Of a stretch of 32,743 nucleotides of DNA, positions 1 to 8,087 are shown in pieces (positions within the stretch are counted from its first letter, which is position 1; every line of letters starts with the position of its first letter). This DNA is from CALIKS01 sp964440295 (GTDB lineage: Archaea > Thermoproteota > Nitrososphaeria_A > Caldarchaeales > Calditenuaceae). Made by a program: the position numbers and the translations under genes. The notes below the pieces were generated by a model. It made no database searches and was not told where the DNA came from. It worked only from the letters and a program-made list of their open reading frames with translations. The stretch is from assembly GCA_964440295.1 (NCBI GenBank), contig CAYTRT010000014.1, positions 1 to 32,743 of the forward strand, written 5' to 3'.

Positions 1-1208
1 ACGCCGCTGATCTTCGTGACGGCGCCTTCGGGCGCGATATTTCCCCTAAGGATTACTATTGATCCACGCCTAGAGATTGGGCTGGATGGGTCCCTTACGA
101 CTTGTCCTACCATTGATACGGGCGGCCTGTAGTTCCTCAGGTTCTCGCTGACGGACTTTCCAGTCACAGTTAATGCCTCTCCATGTATGAGCCCCATCTC
201 GAGCAGCTTCTTCATCACGAGTGGGACGCCGCCAACCCTGTCTAAATCCTCCACAGCGTACCTGCCGCCTGGAATCAGGTCGACGAAGTACGGTGTCCTT
301 TTACTGACTCTATCAAAATCGTCAAGCGTGAGCTTTACTCCAGCCTCCCTCGCTATTGCGAGCAGGTGGAGGACGGCGTTTGTCGATCCACCCATCGCGG
401 CGTCGACGGTGATCGCGTTGATGAAGGCTTCATAACTCATAATGTCTCTAGGCCTGAGCCCGTTCTCTACAAGCTCCATGATTGTCAGTCCTGTCTTGTA
501 GGCGGCGTCAAGCCTCCTCGAGTCTACTGCGGGGATCGTTGAGGATCCAGGAATCATTAGTCCTAGCGCCTCCGAGATTATCGCCATCGTGTTGGCCGTG
601 TAGAGCCCTGCACAAGAGCCCGGCCCTGGACAGGCATGCATCTCGATCAATTTTAGCTCTTCTAGAGTTAGTTTGCCGGCGGAGTATTGTCCGACTGCCT
701 CAAACGTATCTCCGGTGCTAAGCCTCTTATCTCCCAGCCTACCCATGCACATTGGCCCGCCGTTTAGGAATATCGAGGGCACGTTGAGCCTCGCCATCGC
801 CATGAGCATTCCCGGCTCAATCTTATCGCAGCTAGCCAGTCCCACGAATGCGTCGAAGCCGTGTGCCTGAACCATAATCTCTATGCTGTCAGCAATTATC
901 TCCCTGCTGACTAGGCTAAACTTCATTCCCTCGTGTCCCATGGCCAGCCCGTCGCAGACAGCTATTGTGTCAAACTCAAGCGGCACGCCGCCGCTAGTCC
1001 TTATGCCATCCTTCACCTTCTTTCCGACTTTATCCAGATGTATATGTCCCGGAACGATCTCGTTCCACGAGTTTGCAATGGCCACCATCGGCTTACCGAA
1101 GTCCGTATCAGATAGGCCTATCGCCCTCAGCAATGCCCTATGTGGGGTGCGTTCCACTCCTTCAACAATGACAGAGCTTCTATACCTCAACTTCTGTTTA
1201 CCAATCAT
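1..1208 (-). CDS. ilvD: Dihydroxy-acid dehydratase, C-terminus cut by window edge
   Basis: Dehydrates 2,3-dihydroxy-isovalerate and the isoleucine equivalent to 2-keto acids in branched-chain amino acid synthesis; a cytosolic iron-sulfur enzyme. The start ATG is at 1206-1208 and an in-frame stop lies ten codons upstream (1236-1238). About 402 residues of an expected 550-560 are visible. Family signatures are clear: ANSWNEIVPGH near residue 45, CDGLAMGHEGM near 85-95, the SCDK cysteine at 127, and HACPGPGSCAGLYTANTM near 191-208 with a further cluster cysteine. No frameshift is visible. The start is preceded by a palindromic TATA-like element centred about 27 bp upstream, so the mRNA is probably leaderless. 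No other branched-chain amino acid gene lies in the window. Function is confident; the missing part lies to the left. Confidence 0.96.
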   Translation of the reverse strand, partial: MIGKQKLRYRSSVIVEGVERTPHRALLRAIGLSDTDFGKPMVAIANSWNEIVPGHIHLDKVGKKVKDGIRTSGGVPLEFDTIAVCDGLAMGHEGMKFSLVSREIIADSIEIMVQAHGFDAFVGLASCDKIEPGMLMAMARLNVPSIFLNGGPMCMGRLGDKRLSTGDTFEAVGQYSAGKLTLEELKLIEMHACPGPGSCAGLYTANTMAIISEALGLMIPGSSTIPAVDSRRLDAAYKTGLTIMELVENGLRPRDIMSYEAFINAITVDAAMGGSTNAVLHLLAIAREAGVKLTLDDFDRVSKRTPYFVDLIPGGRYAVEDLDRVGGVPLVMKKLLEMGLIHGEALTVTGKSVSENLRNYRPPVSMVGQVVRDPSSPISRRGSIVILRGNIAPEGAVTKISG

Positions 1209-1227
1209 CTTGATGCTCTTGATAATT

Positions 1228-1242
1228 GGCTTAAATTAAGCC
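1228..1242 (-). promoter_or_regulatory. Palindromic TATA-like promoter element of ilvD
   Basis: GGCTTAAATTAAGCC is a perfect 15-bp palindrome around a central A. Its AT core is centred 27 bp upstream of the ilvD ATG, where an archaeal TATA box would direct a leaderless start. The flanking GGC/GCC arms go beyond what a TATA box needs, so it could also be an operator. Inference from position and symmetry only. Confidence 0.5.
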
Positions 1243-1459
1243 TTTCTTAGCCGAACTATTTCTCAATCAGACACCCTCTACTTCCTCATTCCCTAAGAAA
1301 AATTTCTTTTCTACTCAGCATTCGCAGCTGTCATCAACATGTAAGACACTTTTTTAAGCTGAAGCTTCAGAATTTTTCTTCAAAAATGCTCTAATAGATA
1401 AAAAGATTTTTTAAACATGCAGCATATTATATATGAAAAATTAAGAATTGATGTGAATC

Positions 1460-1470
1460 TTTATATACTT
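1460..1470 (+). promoter_or_regulatory. TATA box of the AmiS/UreI-like gene
   Basis: TTTATATACTT lies about 37 bp before the ATG at 1502. A start near 1490 would leave a leader of about 12 nt carrying GAGGA (1491-1495), six bases before the ATG. The rest of 1243-1459 is AT-rich and non-coding. It contains a perfect 12-bp palindrome, CTGAAGCTTCAG (1359-1370), and a short AT hairpin at 1372-1387; neither is assignable. Confidence 0.5.
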
Positions 1471-1501
1471 TTTTAACCTAGGATAGGATTGAGGAAAAAT
1501 T

Positions 1502-2002
1502 ATGGGTCTTGAGCCAGTTGGGACCGTGATGATGTTTTATGGTCTAGTACTCTACGTAGTTGGATGGATGTGTTTAGGCAAGGCAGATGCTAAATCAGCT
1601 GGATTCGTGGCCCTACTAGGCGGGCTTGTCGGCTTCATCATGGGGTTTTACGTATACCTCTCCATCATGCTGGCTGCAACTTTACTCCTGATTTTTGCCA
1701 CCACATTCATAACATCCGGCGTGCACCTCATGTTTGGGCTCGACGTAAAGGGTCTAGGATGGCTATGCGTAATTTGGGGCATCGCAGTCGCTATCTACGC
1801 TGGGTATTTCGCGTTGGTTAACATGCCTATTTTCTCAGCGTTTTGCGCATCTTGGTTCATAGTGTTCGTATTTTTCGCTTTTTGGTGTCTTACAGGCAAA
1901 GGCATATACGCAAAGTATGGTGGATATTGGTGTCTCTTCAACTCTTTTGCCACACTGCTGATTCCAGGCTTCCTCCTCGTTACAGGAATGGTATTTGCGT
2001 AA
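1502..2002 (+). CDS. AmiS/UreI-family urea or short-chain amide channel
   Basis: A 166-residue, almost wholly hydrophobic protein with about six membrane segments (roughly residues 6-25, 32-52, 54-76, 83-105, 108-128, 142-165). The N-terminal pattern (GxVMxxYGxVLYVVGxxxLGKADAKSAG) and length fit the AmiS/UreI family of proton-gated urea or aliphatic amide channels. The ATG has a GAGGA ribosome binding site six bases upstream and a TATA box at 1460-1470. It stands alone: no urease, amidase or nitrilase gene is present, so the substrate is not known from context. A T-tract (2028-2033) follows the stop. Family membership is fairly sure; the transported molecule is inference. Confidence 0.75.
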   Translation: MGLEPVGTVMMFYGLVLYVVGWMCLGKADAKSAGFVALLGGLVGFIMGFYVYLSIMLAATLLLIFATTFITSGVHLMFGLDVKGLGWLCVIWGIAVAIYAGYFALVNMPIFSAFCASWFIVFVFFAFWCLTGKGIYAKYGGYWCLFNSFATLLIPGFLLVTGMVFA

Positions 2003-2027
2003 AAACACGACCACCCAAATGTAACCC

Positions 2028-2033
2028 TTTTTT
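2028..2033 (+). terminator. Oligo-T terminator after the AmiS-like gene
   Basis: A run of six T's 25 bp after the stop, typical of archaeal T-rich termination. The rest of the convergent gap (2034-2185) shows only weak 5-6 bp hairpins. Confidence 0.4.
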
Positions 2034-2185
2034 ATCATATAACAGGACTAAGCGCAGTATTCCTTTAAATCCAATCAGCGAAAGAAGGGACGACACATCA
2101 AGAGTTGTCAGTTCCAATAAAAATGGAAGATTTCACCAAAGGAATCAACGCATAGGTGTTAAGCCACTCTTATAAAATGTAATGC

Positions 2186-3562
2186 TCAGCTAATTAATTG
2201 TACGATTCTAATAGTGTGGATTGGCTTATCGAGGAGTCCATACGTCAGAATCAGCGTATCTCCCTTTTCCACGAGGTTTTGTTCCTTTAATTTCTGCTCG
2301 AGCTCTTCGAGTCCCTTGTCGTATTCTTTTGACTCTACGTGGATTGGCTCGACTCCCCAGAGCATCATGAGTCTACAAATAGTTTTTGGGTCATTGCTTG
2401 CGGCGAATACTTGGGTCCTCGGTTTGAACCTCGAGATCCTCCTAGCAGTATTGCCCCTCTTCGTGTATATGCCGATCTTAGCGTTAAGTGCCTCAGCGAG
2501 CTCTACGACTCCTATGGCAAACCTATCGACCAGCTGGCCCTGCGATATTTCGCGTCTGATCCTCACGTTTCCCTCGTATGTCTCTATGATTCGCCTCAGC
2601 CAATTCACTGCCTCTACTGGATAACTACCTATGGCTGTCTCTCCCGTCAACATCAATACATCTACTCCGTCGGCGACGCAGTTCATTACGTCTACTATCT
2701 CGCTCCTCGAAGGTACGGACTCGGAAATCATGCTCCCTAATAGTTGCGTAGCGACTATGACAGGCTTACCGATGGCAGTAACCGTACCAACTATTTTCTC
2801 CTGCAGGCGCGGCACCTCCTCTAGTGGGAACTGCATCCCTAAGTCGCCACGTGCAACGAGCACCGCGTCTGATACTTTTGCTATTTCTTCCACGTTGGCT
2901 ACTGCGGATATGGTTTCTATCTTTGCTATTAGGCCAATATCCGATCCATTTTTATCTAGGAACTCCCTCACAGCTACTATGTCTCTGGGAGAGGTGACGA
3001 AGCTGAGGCCTAAGTAATCGGCGCCGAGCCTAACGGCATCTAGTATCTGGTCTACGCAATGTGAGAGATAATTCGTTATGGGTATCTCCTTATTCCGTAT
3101 GACGAGTGATTTTCCCCTCCTAACTGTCAGTTTGCTGAGTGCCTGCACTAGAATTTTATCGTTCTCTTTCCTCAAGACTCTCATTAAGCAACGTCCATCG
3201 TCACTGACGAGAACATCATTCTCAGAGACGGCGTCAAAAAATTCTGAGCTATCAACTGAAGGCATGTCACCCTCATGCCCATCATGCCTAACTATGTAGA
3301 ATGTCTGTCCAGCCGAGTAAGTCTTCGCATCGATGGGTGAAGTAAAGCGTATCGATCGTCCCCTCAAGTCAGCGATCAATACGCAGTCCACTCCAAGGTT
3401 GCTTGAGACTTGTCTGAGATTATAGGCCCACTCCTTCCAAAGCTCTAGATTACCGTGACTAAAATTAATTCTGAATATTCTGCATCCCGCGTTTACCAGT
3501 TCACTAATTGTTTCTCGATTACCTGAAGAGGGGCCTACCGTACACGCAATTTTAGTCTTCAA
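2186..3562 (-). CDS. pyk: Pyruvate kinase, divergent archaeal type
   Basis: Converts phosphoenolpyruvate and ADP to pyruvate and ATP, the last step of glycolysis. The 458 residues include KIACTVGPSS (4-13), RINFSHG (31-37), the metal/catalytic region LIAKIET with K214 and E216, ARGDLG with D240, IVATQLLGSMI (269-279) and LTGETA (305-310). The start is TTG at 3560-3562, preceded directly by an in-frame stop, so no upstream start is possible. Two conserved stretches depart from the textbook enzyme. The DxKGPEIR-type motif reads DLRGRSIRF (65-73). The NLPG/LTEKD stretch before the barrel's C-terminal half is replaced by RNKEIPITNYLSHCVDQI. All central catalytic residues remain, so it is probably active; regulation or substrate handling may differ. 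Confidence 0.93.
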   Translation of the reverse strand: MKTKIACTVGPSSGNRETISELVNAGCRIFRINFSHGNLELWKEWAYNLRQVSSNLGVDCVLIADLRGRSIRFTSPIDAKTYSAGQTFYIVRHDGHEGDMPSVDSSEFFDAVSENDVLVSDDGRCLMRVLRKENDKILVQALSKLTVRRGKSLVIRNKEIPITNYLSHCVDQILDAVRLGADYLGLSFVTSPRDIVAVREFLDKNGSDIGLIAKIETISAVANVEEIAKVSDAVLVARGDLGMQFPLEEVPRLQEKIVGTVTAIGKPVIVATQLLGSMISESVPSRSEIVDVMNCVADGVDVLMLTGETAIGSYPVEAVNWLRRIIETYEGNVRIRREISQGQLVDRFAIGVVELAEALNAKIGIYTKRGNTARRISRFKPRTQVFAASNDPKTICRLMMLWGVEPIHVESKEYDKGLEELEQKLKEQNLVEKGDTLILTYGLLDKPIHTIRIVQLIS

Positions 3563-3672
3563 TTAATTCTCTTAATAGTAATACATGCTTCCACTTAGCC
3601 ATTTTTCTAGGCTATGTCCGACCTCCTACTCGATGAACTAAAAATAGAAAGGATCTCTGTATGTGTTTTTTA

Positions 3673-4011
3673 CTAGCTTACCGGAGAGCCAACGTCGATT
3701 GGCGACTCTGGGGCTATCGGCACGATCTTTTCATCGCTTGCGACTGCTGCCAGTATCATGCAGTCTGAAAGCAGGCCTCTCATCTTCCTAGGCTTGAGAT
3801 TCACGACGAAGACGTACTCCTTATCTAGAAAGTGCTCCGGTCCGTATAGGTGTCCTAGGCCTGTGATAGCTTGCTTCTTAAAATCCTTGAAGTCAACCTC
3901 GAGCCTGATCAGCCTATCGGTTCCGGGGACTCTCTCAGCCTTCACGACTCTGCCTACGCGCATGTCTATCCGCTTAAACTCCGAGATATCTATCTCTGAG
4001 AACTCAACCAC
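3673..4011 (-). CDS. tRNA-binding domain protein, methionyl-tRNA synthetase beta-like
   Basis: A stand-alone OB-fold tRNA-binding domain of the kind found at the C-terminus of methionyl-tRNA synthetase, in Arc1p and in CsaA. Family features are DISEFKRIDMRVGRV near the start, AERVPGTDRLIRLEVD, and near the end LKPRKMRGLLSDCMILAA. The GTG at 4009-4011 gives 112 residues, the normal size. The reading frame is open upstream to a TTG at 4089, but those residues look unlike the family. A TATA-like GTTAATTAC (4040-4048) sits about 30 bp before the GTG. It probably helps an aminoacyl-tRNA synthetase hold tRNA; the catalytic subunit is not in the window. It lies upstream of pyk on the same strand, 110 bp apart. 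Confidence 0.8.
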   Translation of the reverse strand: MVEFSEIDISEFKRIDMRVGRVVKAERVPGTDRLIRLEVDFKDFKKQAITGLGHLYGPEHFLDKEYVFVVNLKPRKMRGLLSDCMILAAVASDEKIVPIAPESPIDVGSPVS

Positions 4012-4090
4012 CCCAATAGACAAGAACCGCGCAGTATTTGTAATTAACGCCGCATCACTATACAACAAGTAGAACAATTCTAGAATCAAT

Positions 4091-4100
4091 AAGTATAAAG
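4091..4100 (+). promoter_or_regulatory. TATA-like box ahead of the lysine-rich mini-ORF
   Basis: AAGTATAAAG lies about 35 bp before the ATG at 4131, consistent with a start near 4122-4130 and a very short leader. Confidence 0.35.
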
Positions 4101-4130
4101 TCGACTAGTACTCACTATAATCGAAGAAGT

Positions 4131-4205
4131 ATGCCAGCAAAGAAAGCAAAAAGTTCAAAGGCAAAGAAGAAGTCTAAGAGCAAGTCAAGCAGACGCGCAT
4201 GCTGA
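4131..4205 (+). CDS. Candidate 24-residue lysine/serine-rich basic peptide
   Basis: ATG to TGA encodes 24 residues, beginning MPAKKAKSSKAKKKSKSKSS and ending RRAC; more than half are Lys or Arg. It has a TATA-like box (4091-4100) at leaderless distance. It lies between the start of the MetRS beta-like gene and the 3' end of a membrane protein gene on the other strand, which ends five bases later. The composition resembles the basic tails of archaeal ribosomal or nucleic-acid-binding proteins, but I cannot match it to a family. In the same frame beyond the TGA another basic stretch follows for about 21 codons, overlapping the opposite gene. It may be a real nucleic-acid-binding peptide, a remnant, or chance AAG/AAA richness. 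Confidence 0.35.
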   Translation: MPAKKAKSSKAKKKSKSKSSRRAC

Positions 4206-4209
4206 GAAG

Positions 4210-4767
4210 CTAGGTCCTCCAAGAAAAGAGAGGCTCATGCTTACGGGCAGATTGAGCCGTCTCCTCGGTAAACATACTTGTAGCTATCGATGCCACGATT
4301 GGAAAACCGAAGAGTGCGGGAATCTCAAGTGGTCTCAAGTATAGCATCATTGTGTAGACCTTGTCGAGCTCGAGCATCCATGCATAGTTCGGAGCGAGGA
4401 CGGGTATTAGCTGAAGTCCGATCAGCTGCCACCCAACAAATATGAAGGAGGACCCTATGAATGATGCCGCGATGGCTGAGCCTACGCTCCTGCTCAGGAG
4501 TCCAGCCACGGCTCCCGCAAGTATGAGTATTAGGATTGGCCAGAACCCAGCGCCGGACGAGATAGTGAAAGTGCCGCCGTCGATGACTACTCGCTCACCC
4601 ATGAGGCTGGAGATCGGCGCGATAAAGTAAGTCAGGGCCTTGTATATCTCGCCGATTATTGCTAGTTGGGCGTCTCTCACAGGTAGCTGATTACCTGCCG
4701 AGAGATAAGACCCAGCACACAGTATTATGGCTATGAAGGTTACTCCGCCCTTAACTGCTCCACTCAT
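4210..4767 (-). CDS. Integral membrane protein of unknown function
   Basis: 185 residues; I do not recognise the family. There is an N-terminal membrane segment (about residues 7-25). A segment around 40-58 (IYKALTYFIAPISSLMG) may be amphipathic or membrane-embedded. Two strong segments follow (about 73-90 and 96-122), with another near 146-165. The tail is hydrophilic, with charged ARKHEPLFSWR at the end. The ATG at 4767 has a TATA-like CTAAATATTAG centred near 4797, about 30 bp upstream, so the mRNA is probably leaderless. No enzyme motif is visible. Neighbours (tRNA-binding protein, zinc ribbon) give no functional hint. Confidence 0.75.
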   Translation of the reverse strand: MSGAVKGGVTFIAIILCAGSYLSAGNQLPVRDAQLAIIGEIYKALTYFIAPISSLMGERVVIDGGTFTISSGAGFWPILILILAGAVAGLLSRSVGSAIAASFIGSSFIFVGWQLIGLQLIPVLAPNYAWMLELDKVYTMMLYLRPLEIPALFGFPIVASIATSMFTEETAQSARKHEPLFSWRT

Positions 4768-4883
4768 CCATCCCTGGTCTACCGGCTCCTACTAATATTT
4801 AGCCAGTGACTAATAATCCGCTAAATTCTCCCAGAATGACCTATGTATGGCCCGGGGATAATCTCGCTAATAGTTACTGCCTC

Positions 4884-5081
4884 CTAAATTATCGACGGTT
4901 TGACGTACTTGGATGGATCAACTGGCTTCTTCTTCCTCGGAGAGTTTCTTAAGAGTATCCCACAGTATGGGCACCTGACGCTATCAGTCAAGTGGTAGGT
5001 ACGACACCTGCTGCAGTACTTGTAGCCAGCGGCGTAGCTCCTCCTCGCAGAGACCTTCTGTACTAGGACCTGCTTTGACAT
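4884..5081 (-). CDS. Small zinc-ribbon protein
   Basis: 65 residues with one four-cysteine knuckle: C23-x2-C26 and C37-x2-C40 (CSRC, CPYC), followed by a basic RKKK patch and a conserved-looking PSKYVKPSII tail. This resembles small, uncharacterised zinc-ribbon proteins common in Thermoproteota; no precise function is known to me. The ATG at 5081 is preceded by GAGGTG about ten bases upstream, and a TATA-like GCTTATATC lies near 5127. It is divergent from the AbrB-PhoU regulator gene, with 96 bp between the starts. Nucleic-acid or ribosome binding is a reasonable guess but only inference. Confidence 0.75.
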   Translation of the reverse strand: MSKQVLVQKVSARRSYAAGYKYCSRCRTYHLTDSVRCPYCGILLRNSPRKKKPVDPSKYVKPSII

Positions 5082-5177
5082 TCTTTAATTCACCTCTTTA
5101 CGTTTAATACATCCTTAATAGTTGATATAAGCATTATGCATAAATAGTATATACGTGACATATACCACAGAACAAGG

Positions 5178-6218
5178 ATGCATGTAAGAAAGCTTCAGAG
5201 GCTAGGGACGACGACGATAGTCGTATCCCTACCTAGGAAATGGGTCAAGGAGAGGGGACTCAAGCAGGGAGACGTGGTCTACATAGAGGAGGGAATAGAC
5301 AGCATAACCCTACACACATCAAACAAGGCCAAGCAGTCACTAAGAGTGACGATAAACGCGGAGCTAGAGCCGAACCCAGAGTCGTTGGCCAGACTGGTGA
5401 CTGCCAGCTACCTACAGGGATACGACGAGGTCAGAGTAGTCTCACAGTCAGGTCTCCTACAAGAACAAATAGACGAGATACTTGCAGCATTGGAGCGGCT
5501 CCCGGGATTCGAGGTCTTAGAACAGACTCCTAACCAGCTGACCATACAGGGAATAGTCGACCCGGCAAGGTTCACCGTCGACTCCATAATAAAGAGGATG
5601 CAGGTCATGATCTCCGCGATGATCAGCGCGTCTATAGATGCGGTCATTGAGGGTATGCCTGAGAAGGCAGCCGAGGTCTCGAGGGTTGAGACCAAGGTCG
5701 ACGAGCTCTACTTCCTCGTCGTCAGGCAACTCCTGCTCTCGATTAGGAATCCTAGCCTAGCTAAACTCATAGGAATCGACTCCGTGCCCGCGGTGACCGG
5801 CTACAGGATGGTCTCCAAGTCGCTCGAGGAGATAGGCGATTATGCTCTAGCAATATCTAGGGAAAGTCTAAACATAAAGAGGAGAGGTAGAAGCATAGAT
5901 AGAGAAATCCTAGCACAGATAATGACGATGGGTGAGGAAGTCTCGACGATATTTGGGAGAGCTGTAAATGCATTCCTGACCCTAGACTTCAAGCTGATCA
6001 GCTCTGTATTTCAGGAGATCCCCACGCTGTCAGAGAAGATAGTCAAGCTCGAGGCCGAACTACTGGAGAAGATTAAGGACCCGCAGACCGTCGTATCGTT
6101 CAGACTAGTATTGCGATACATATCCGAGATGCTTGACCAGTGCAGAATCATCGCGGAAGTCGCGGTCAATAAGTTTGTCAGGATTGACTCGAAGATCTGC
6201 GTGACAGAAGTCCTATAG
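5178..6218 (+). CDS. AbrB/PhoU-domain phosphate uptake regulator
   Basis: 346 residues in two parts. An N-terminal SpoVT/AbrB-like DNA-binding domain spans about 1-45, with RKLQRLGTTTIVVSLPRKWV followed by GDVVYIEE. Two helical PhoU repeats follow (about 115-335). This fusion is the usual archaeal PhoU form, thought to couple phosphate status to transcription of uptake genes. The ATG at 5178 has a TATA-like TAGTATATAC (about 5146-5155) centred roughly 27 bp upstream, fitting a leaderless mRNA. No Pst transporter gene is in the window, so its targets are elsewhere or unknown. Its last 41 bp overlap the 3' end of the convergent MFS gene. Confidence 0.88.
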   Translation: MHVRKLQRLGTTTIVVSLPRKWVKERGLKQGDVVYIEEGIDSITLHTSNKAKQSLRVTINAELEPNPESLARLVTASYLQGYDEVRVVSQSGLLQEQIDEILAALERLPGFEVLEQTPNQLTIQGIVDPARFTVDSIIKRMQVMISAMISASIDAVIEGMPEKAAEVSRVETKVDELYFLVVRQLLLSIRNPSLAKLIGIDSVPAVTGYRMVSKSLEEIGDYALAISRESLNIKRRGRSIDREILAQIMTMGEEVSTIFGRAVNAFLTLDFKLISSVFQEIPTLSEKIVKLEAELLEKIKDPQTVVSFRLVLRYISEMLDQCRIIAEVAVNKFVRIDSKICVTEVL

Positions 6219-7332
6219 ACGTTACGGCTAGGCCAGCTGCTATGCAGAGCGTCATCGAGAAGATAATCATCGCCGCGGCTCCGTAGCTGTCAGCTATTAC
6301 TCCCGCAATTATTGGTGTTATGAAGAAACCTATCCCAATGTTAAACTCATATCTGCTTATGAGGTAGATTGGGTCTCCGCCAAGACTATTGGTCATGTAT
6401 AGATAGGTCATGGAGTTGAACAGGCTCACCAGTATTCCTAAAAACGAGAGTACGGCTGGGAGGAGTATCCATTTCTCCACGTTGATCATTACTGAGAGAG
6501 GCAGAGCTGAGCCTAGCGCCGTTAAGGAGATTCCTCCGAGCGTGGGCCGTATGTTCGCTCTACTCACTAAGAGAAACCCGACCAGCCTAGAGAATGAGAA
6601 GAGGGAGTATGAGTATCCGATGAAGGAGGCTCCGTATCCAGCACCTTTGGCTATGCCTGGAAGGACCGAAATGATGATGGCTGTCATGCCTGAGAATATT
6701 AGGGACGCGACTAGGAATAAGTAGAGGCCTCTGAATATTCTTCTCTCCGAATCGCCGTTATCCATGCCTATGTCTGCCTTGAAGAAGAATAGTGAAAGAA
6801 ACGATGATAGGGATAACAAGAATAGGACGTTGAGCGTTGTCTGGATTCCTGCCGAATCTAGCAGGACTCCTGAGAGAGATGGCCCAACTAGATATCCAAT
6901 TGACCAAGAGGCGCCAAATAGTCCGTAGATTCTCGCCCTAGTATTAGGCGGGTAGAGCTTCGCTATGATTATCTCGGCTACTGGATAATAGATTGCTAAC
7001 GAGGCTCCTAGGATTATCTGTGCGAGATATATCGCTGGCAGGGACTTATTGAGTAGGATTATCAATACGGCTGAGCTGGTGAGGAGCGCCGACGAAGAGT
7101 ATACTCGCGTATTCCTAAATTTAGAATAGGCCGGATACAACAGGAATGTTATCAATATGTAGGGAACGGCCATAAGTGTGCCTCCTAGACCTATCTCTGA
7201 CCCACCGTACCCAAGAAGCTTGAGGTATACCGGTATCAAGTAGCCGAGCCCTGAGACAACCACACCACCAATTACTACTCCCGCGTAGAAGGGTGCTAGA
7301 AAAGCTGTCGTTCTTTTCTCGCGGTTCCCCAA
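6178..7332 (-). CDS. MFS transporter
   Basis: 384 residues with about twelve membrane segments in two bundles and a short charged loop near residues 185-200 (ADIGMDNGDSERR). The fold and length fit a small major facilitator superfamily exporter or uptake protein. The motif A region between segments 2 and 3 is weak (YSKFRNTRVY), so the substrate cannot be guessed. The start is TTG at 7330-7332, without a strong ribosome binding site. It follows the uracil-DNA glycosylase gene by 35 bp on the same strand and is probably the last gene of that unit. Its 3' end overlaps the convergent AbrB-PhoU gene by 41 bp. Confidence 0.85.
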   Translation of the reverse strand: MGNREKRTTAFLAPFYAGVVIGGVVVSGLGYLIPVYLKLLGYGGSEIGLGGTLMAVPYILITFLLYPAYSKFRNTRVYSSSALLTSSAVLIILLNKSLPAIYLAQIILGASLAIYYPVAEIIIAKLYPPNTRARIYGLFGASWSIGYLVGPSLSGVLLDSAGIQTTLNVLFLLSLSSFLSLFFFKADIGMDNGDSERRIFRGLYLFLVASLIFSGMTAIIISVLPGIAKGAGYGASFIGYSYSLFSFSRLVGFLLVSRANIRPTLGGISLTALGSALPLSVMINVEKWILLPAVLSFLGILVSLFNSMTYLYMTNSLGGDPIYLISRYEFNIGIGFFITPIIAGVIADSYGAAAMIIFSMTLCIAAGLAVTSIGLLSRRSSSQS

Positions 7333-7367
7333 TTAGATCTATACTGTCTCGAGGGAAGCCATAATAT

Positions 7368-8087
7368 TTACTCATTGCGAACTTTGACGCAAAGCCGGGC
7401 CGCCATTTTGAATACTCGATTAATCATTGACTGGGTCAGTCGCCCCGTCTGCGTGTTCTGTCTGCTTGGATGGTAGGAGCAGATCAGATAGACTAGACGA
7501 GATGCATCATTCTCCTCGAAGATGTACTTCGCACCATGCTTGAACTTAGGCTTATTCACCCTGCAAGAGTAGTCATAATCTCTTAGTAGCCTAATACAGA
7601 TGTTGAATGCGATTGAACCAAGCGCAACTATTACTCTTACATTTGGTAGGAGTCTAAACTCTTCGAAGAGATATTGATAGCAATTATCAAGCTCGCTCCT
7701 CGTGGGCTTATTTTCGGGAGGCGCACACCTGACAGCTGCAGTGAGGTAGCAATTGAACAGCCTCAGCCCATCGTCAATGCTGATCGAGTATGATTGATTC
7801 GCGAGTCCCGCCGAGTATAGTGCATGCATGAGTGTATCTGCGGATCCATCGCCGGTAAACATCCTCCCCGTCCTATTTCCCCCGTGGGCTGCAGGTGCTA
7901 GTCCGACTACGAGTATCTGAGCAGTGGGGTCTCCGAAGCCGGGAAGAGGCTTCGCCCAGTATTTTTGCCCCGAGTACCTTTTGGGCGGATTATCGGCAAC
8001 GCTAGCTCTATGCTTGACTAGGCGTGGGCAGAGTGAGCAATTGATGAGGTGCTCGTTGAGTTCTTCGAGTGTGCTGAACCTAATCAT
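7368..8087 (-). CDS. Uracil-DNA glycosylase, family 5 (UDGb)
   Basis: Removes uracil and some other deaminated bases from DNA, starting base-excision repair. From the ATG at 8087 it has 239 residues. C17-x2-C20 plus C121 and C136 form a plausible 4Fe-4S site. Motif 1 is GLAPAAHGGNRTGR (62-75), which has Ala where other families have a catalytic polar residue, a family 5 hallmark. The C-terminal motif is HPSRQNTQTGRLT (206-218). The frame is open upstream to 8177, but the ATG at 8087 overlaps the previous gene by only 8 bp and starts where family members start. It is translationally coupled to the metallo-beta-lactamase gene. This enzyme type is typical of thermophiles, where cytosine deamination is fast. 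Confidence 0.93.
   Translation of the reverse strand: MIRFSTLEELNEHLINCSLCPRLVKHRASVADNPPKRYSGQKYWAKPLPGFGDPTAQILVVGLAPAAHGGNRTGRMFTGDGSADTLMHALYSAGLANQSYSISIDDGLRLFNCYLTAAVRCAPPENKPTRSELDNCYQYLFEEFRLLPNVRVIVALGSIAFNICIRLLRDYDYSCRVNKPKFKHGAKYIFEENDASRLVYLICSYHPSRQNTQTGRLTQSMINRVFKMAARLCVKVRNE

Noticed and set aside
187..1239. Several + strand reading frames of 60-118 codons across the ilvD region
   Set aside because: They are antisense to a complete-looking dihydroxy-acid dehydratase frame and resemble no protein.
4012..4089. Longer N-terminus of the tRNA-binding protein from a TTG at 4089
   Set aside because: The extra 26 residues do not look like the family, and a TATA-like element lies inside this stretch just before the GTG at 4011.
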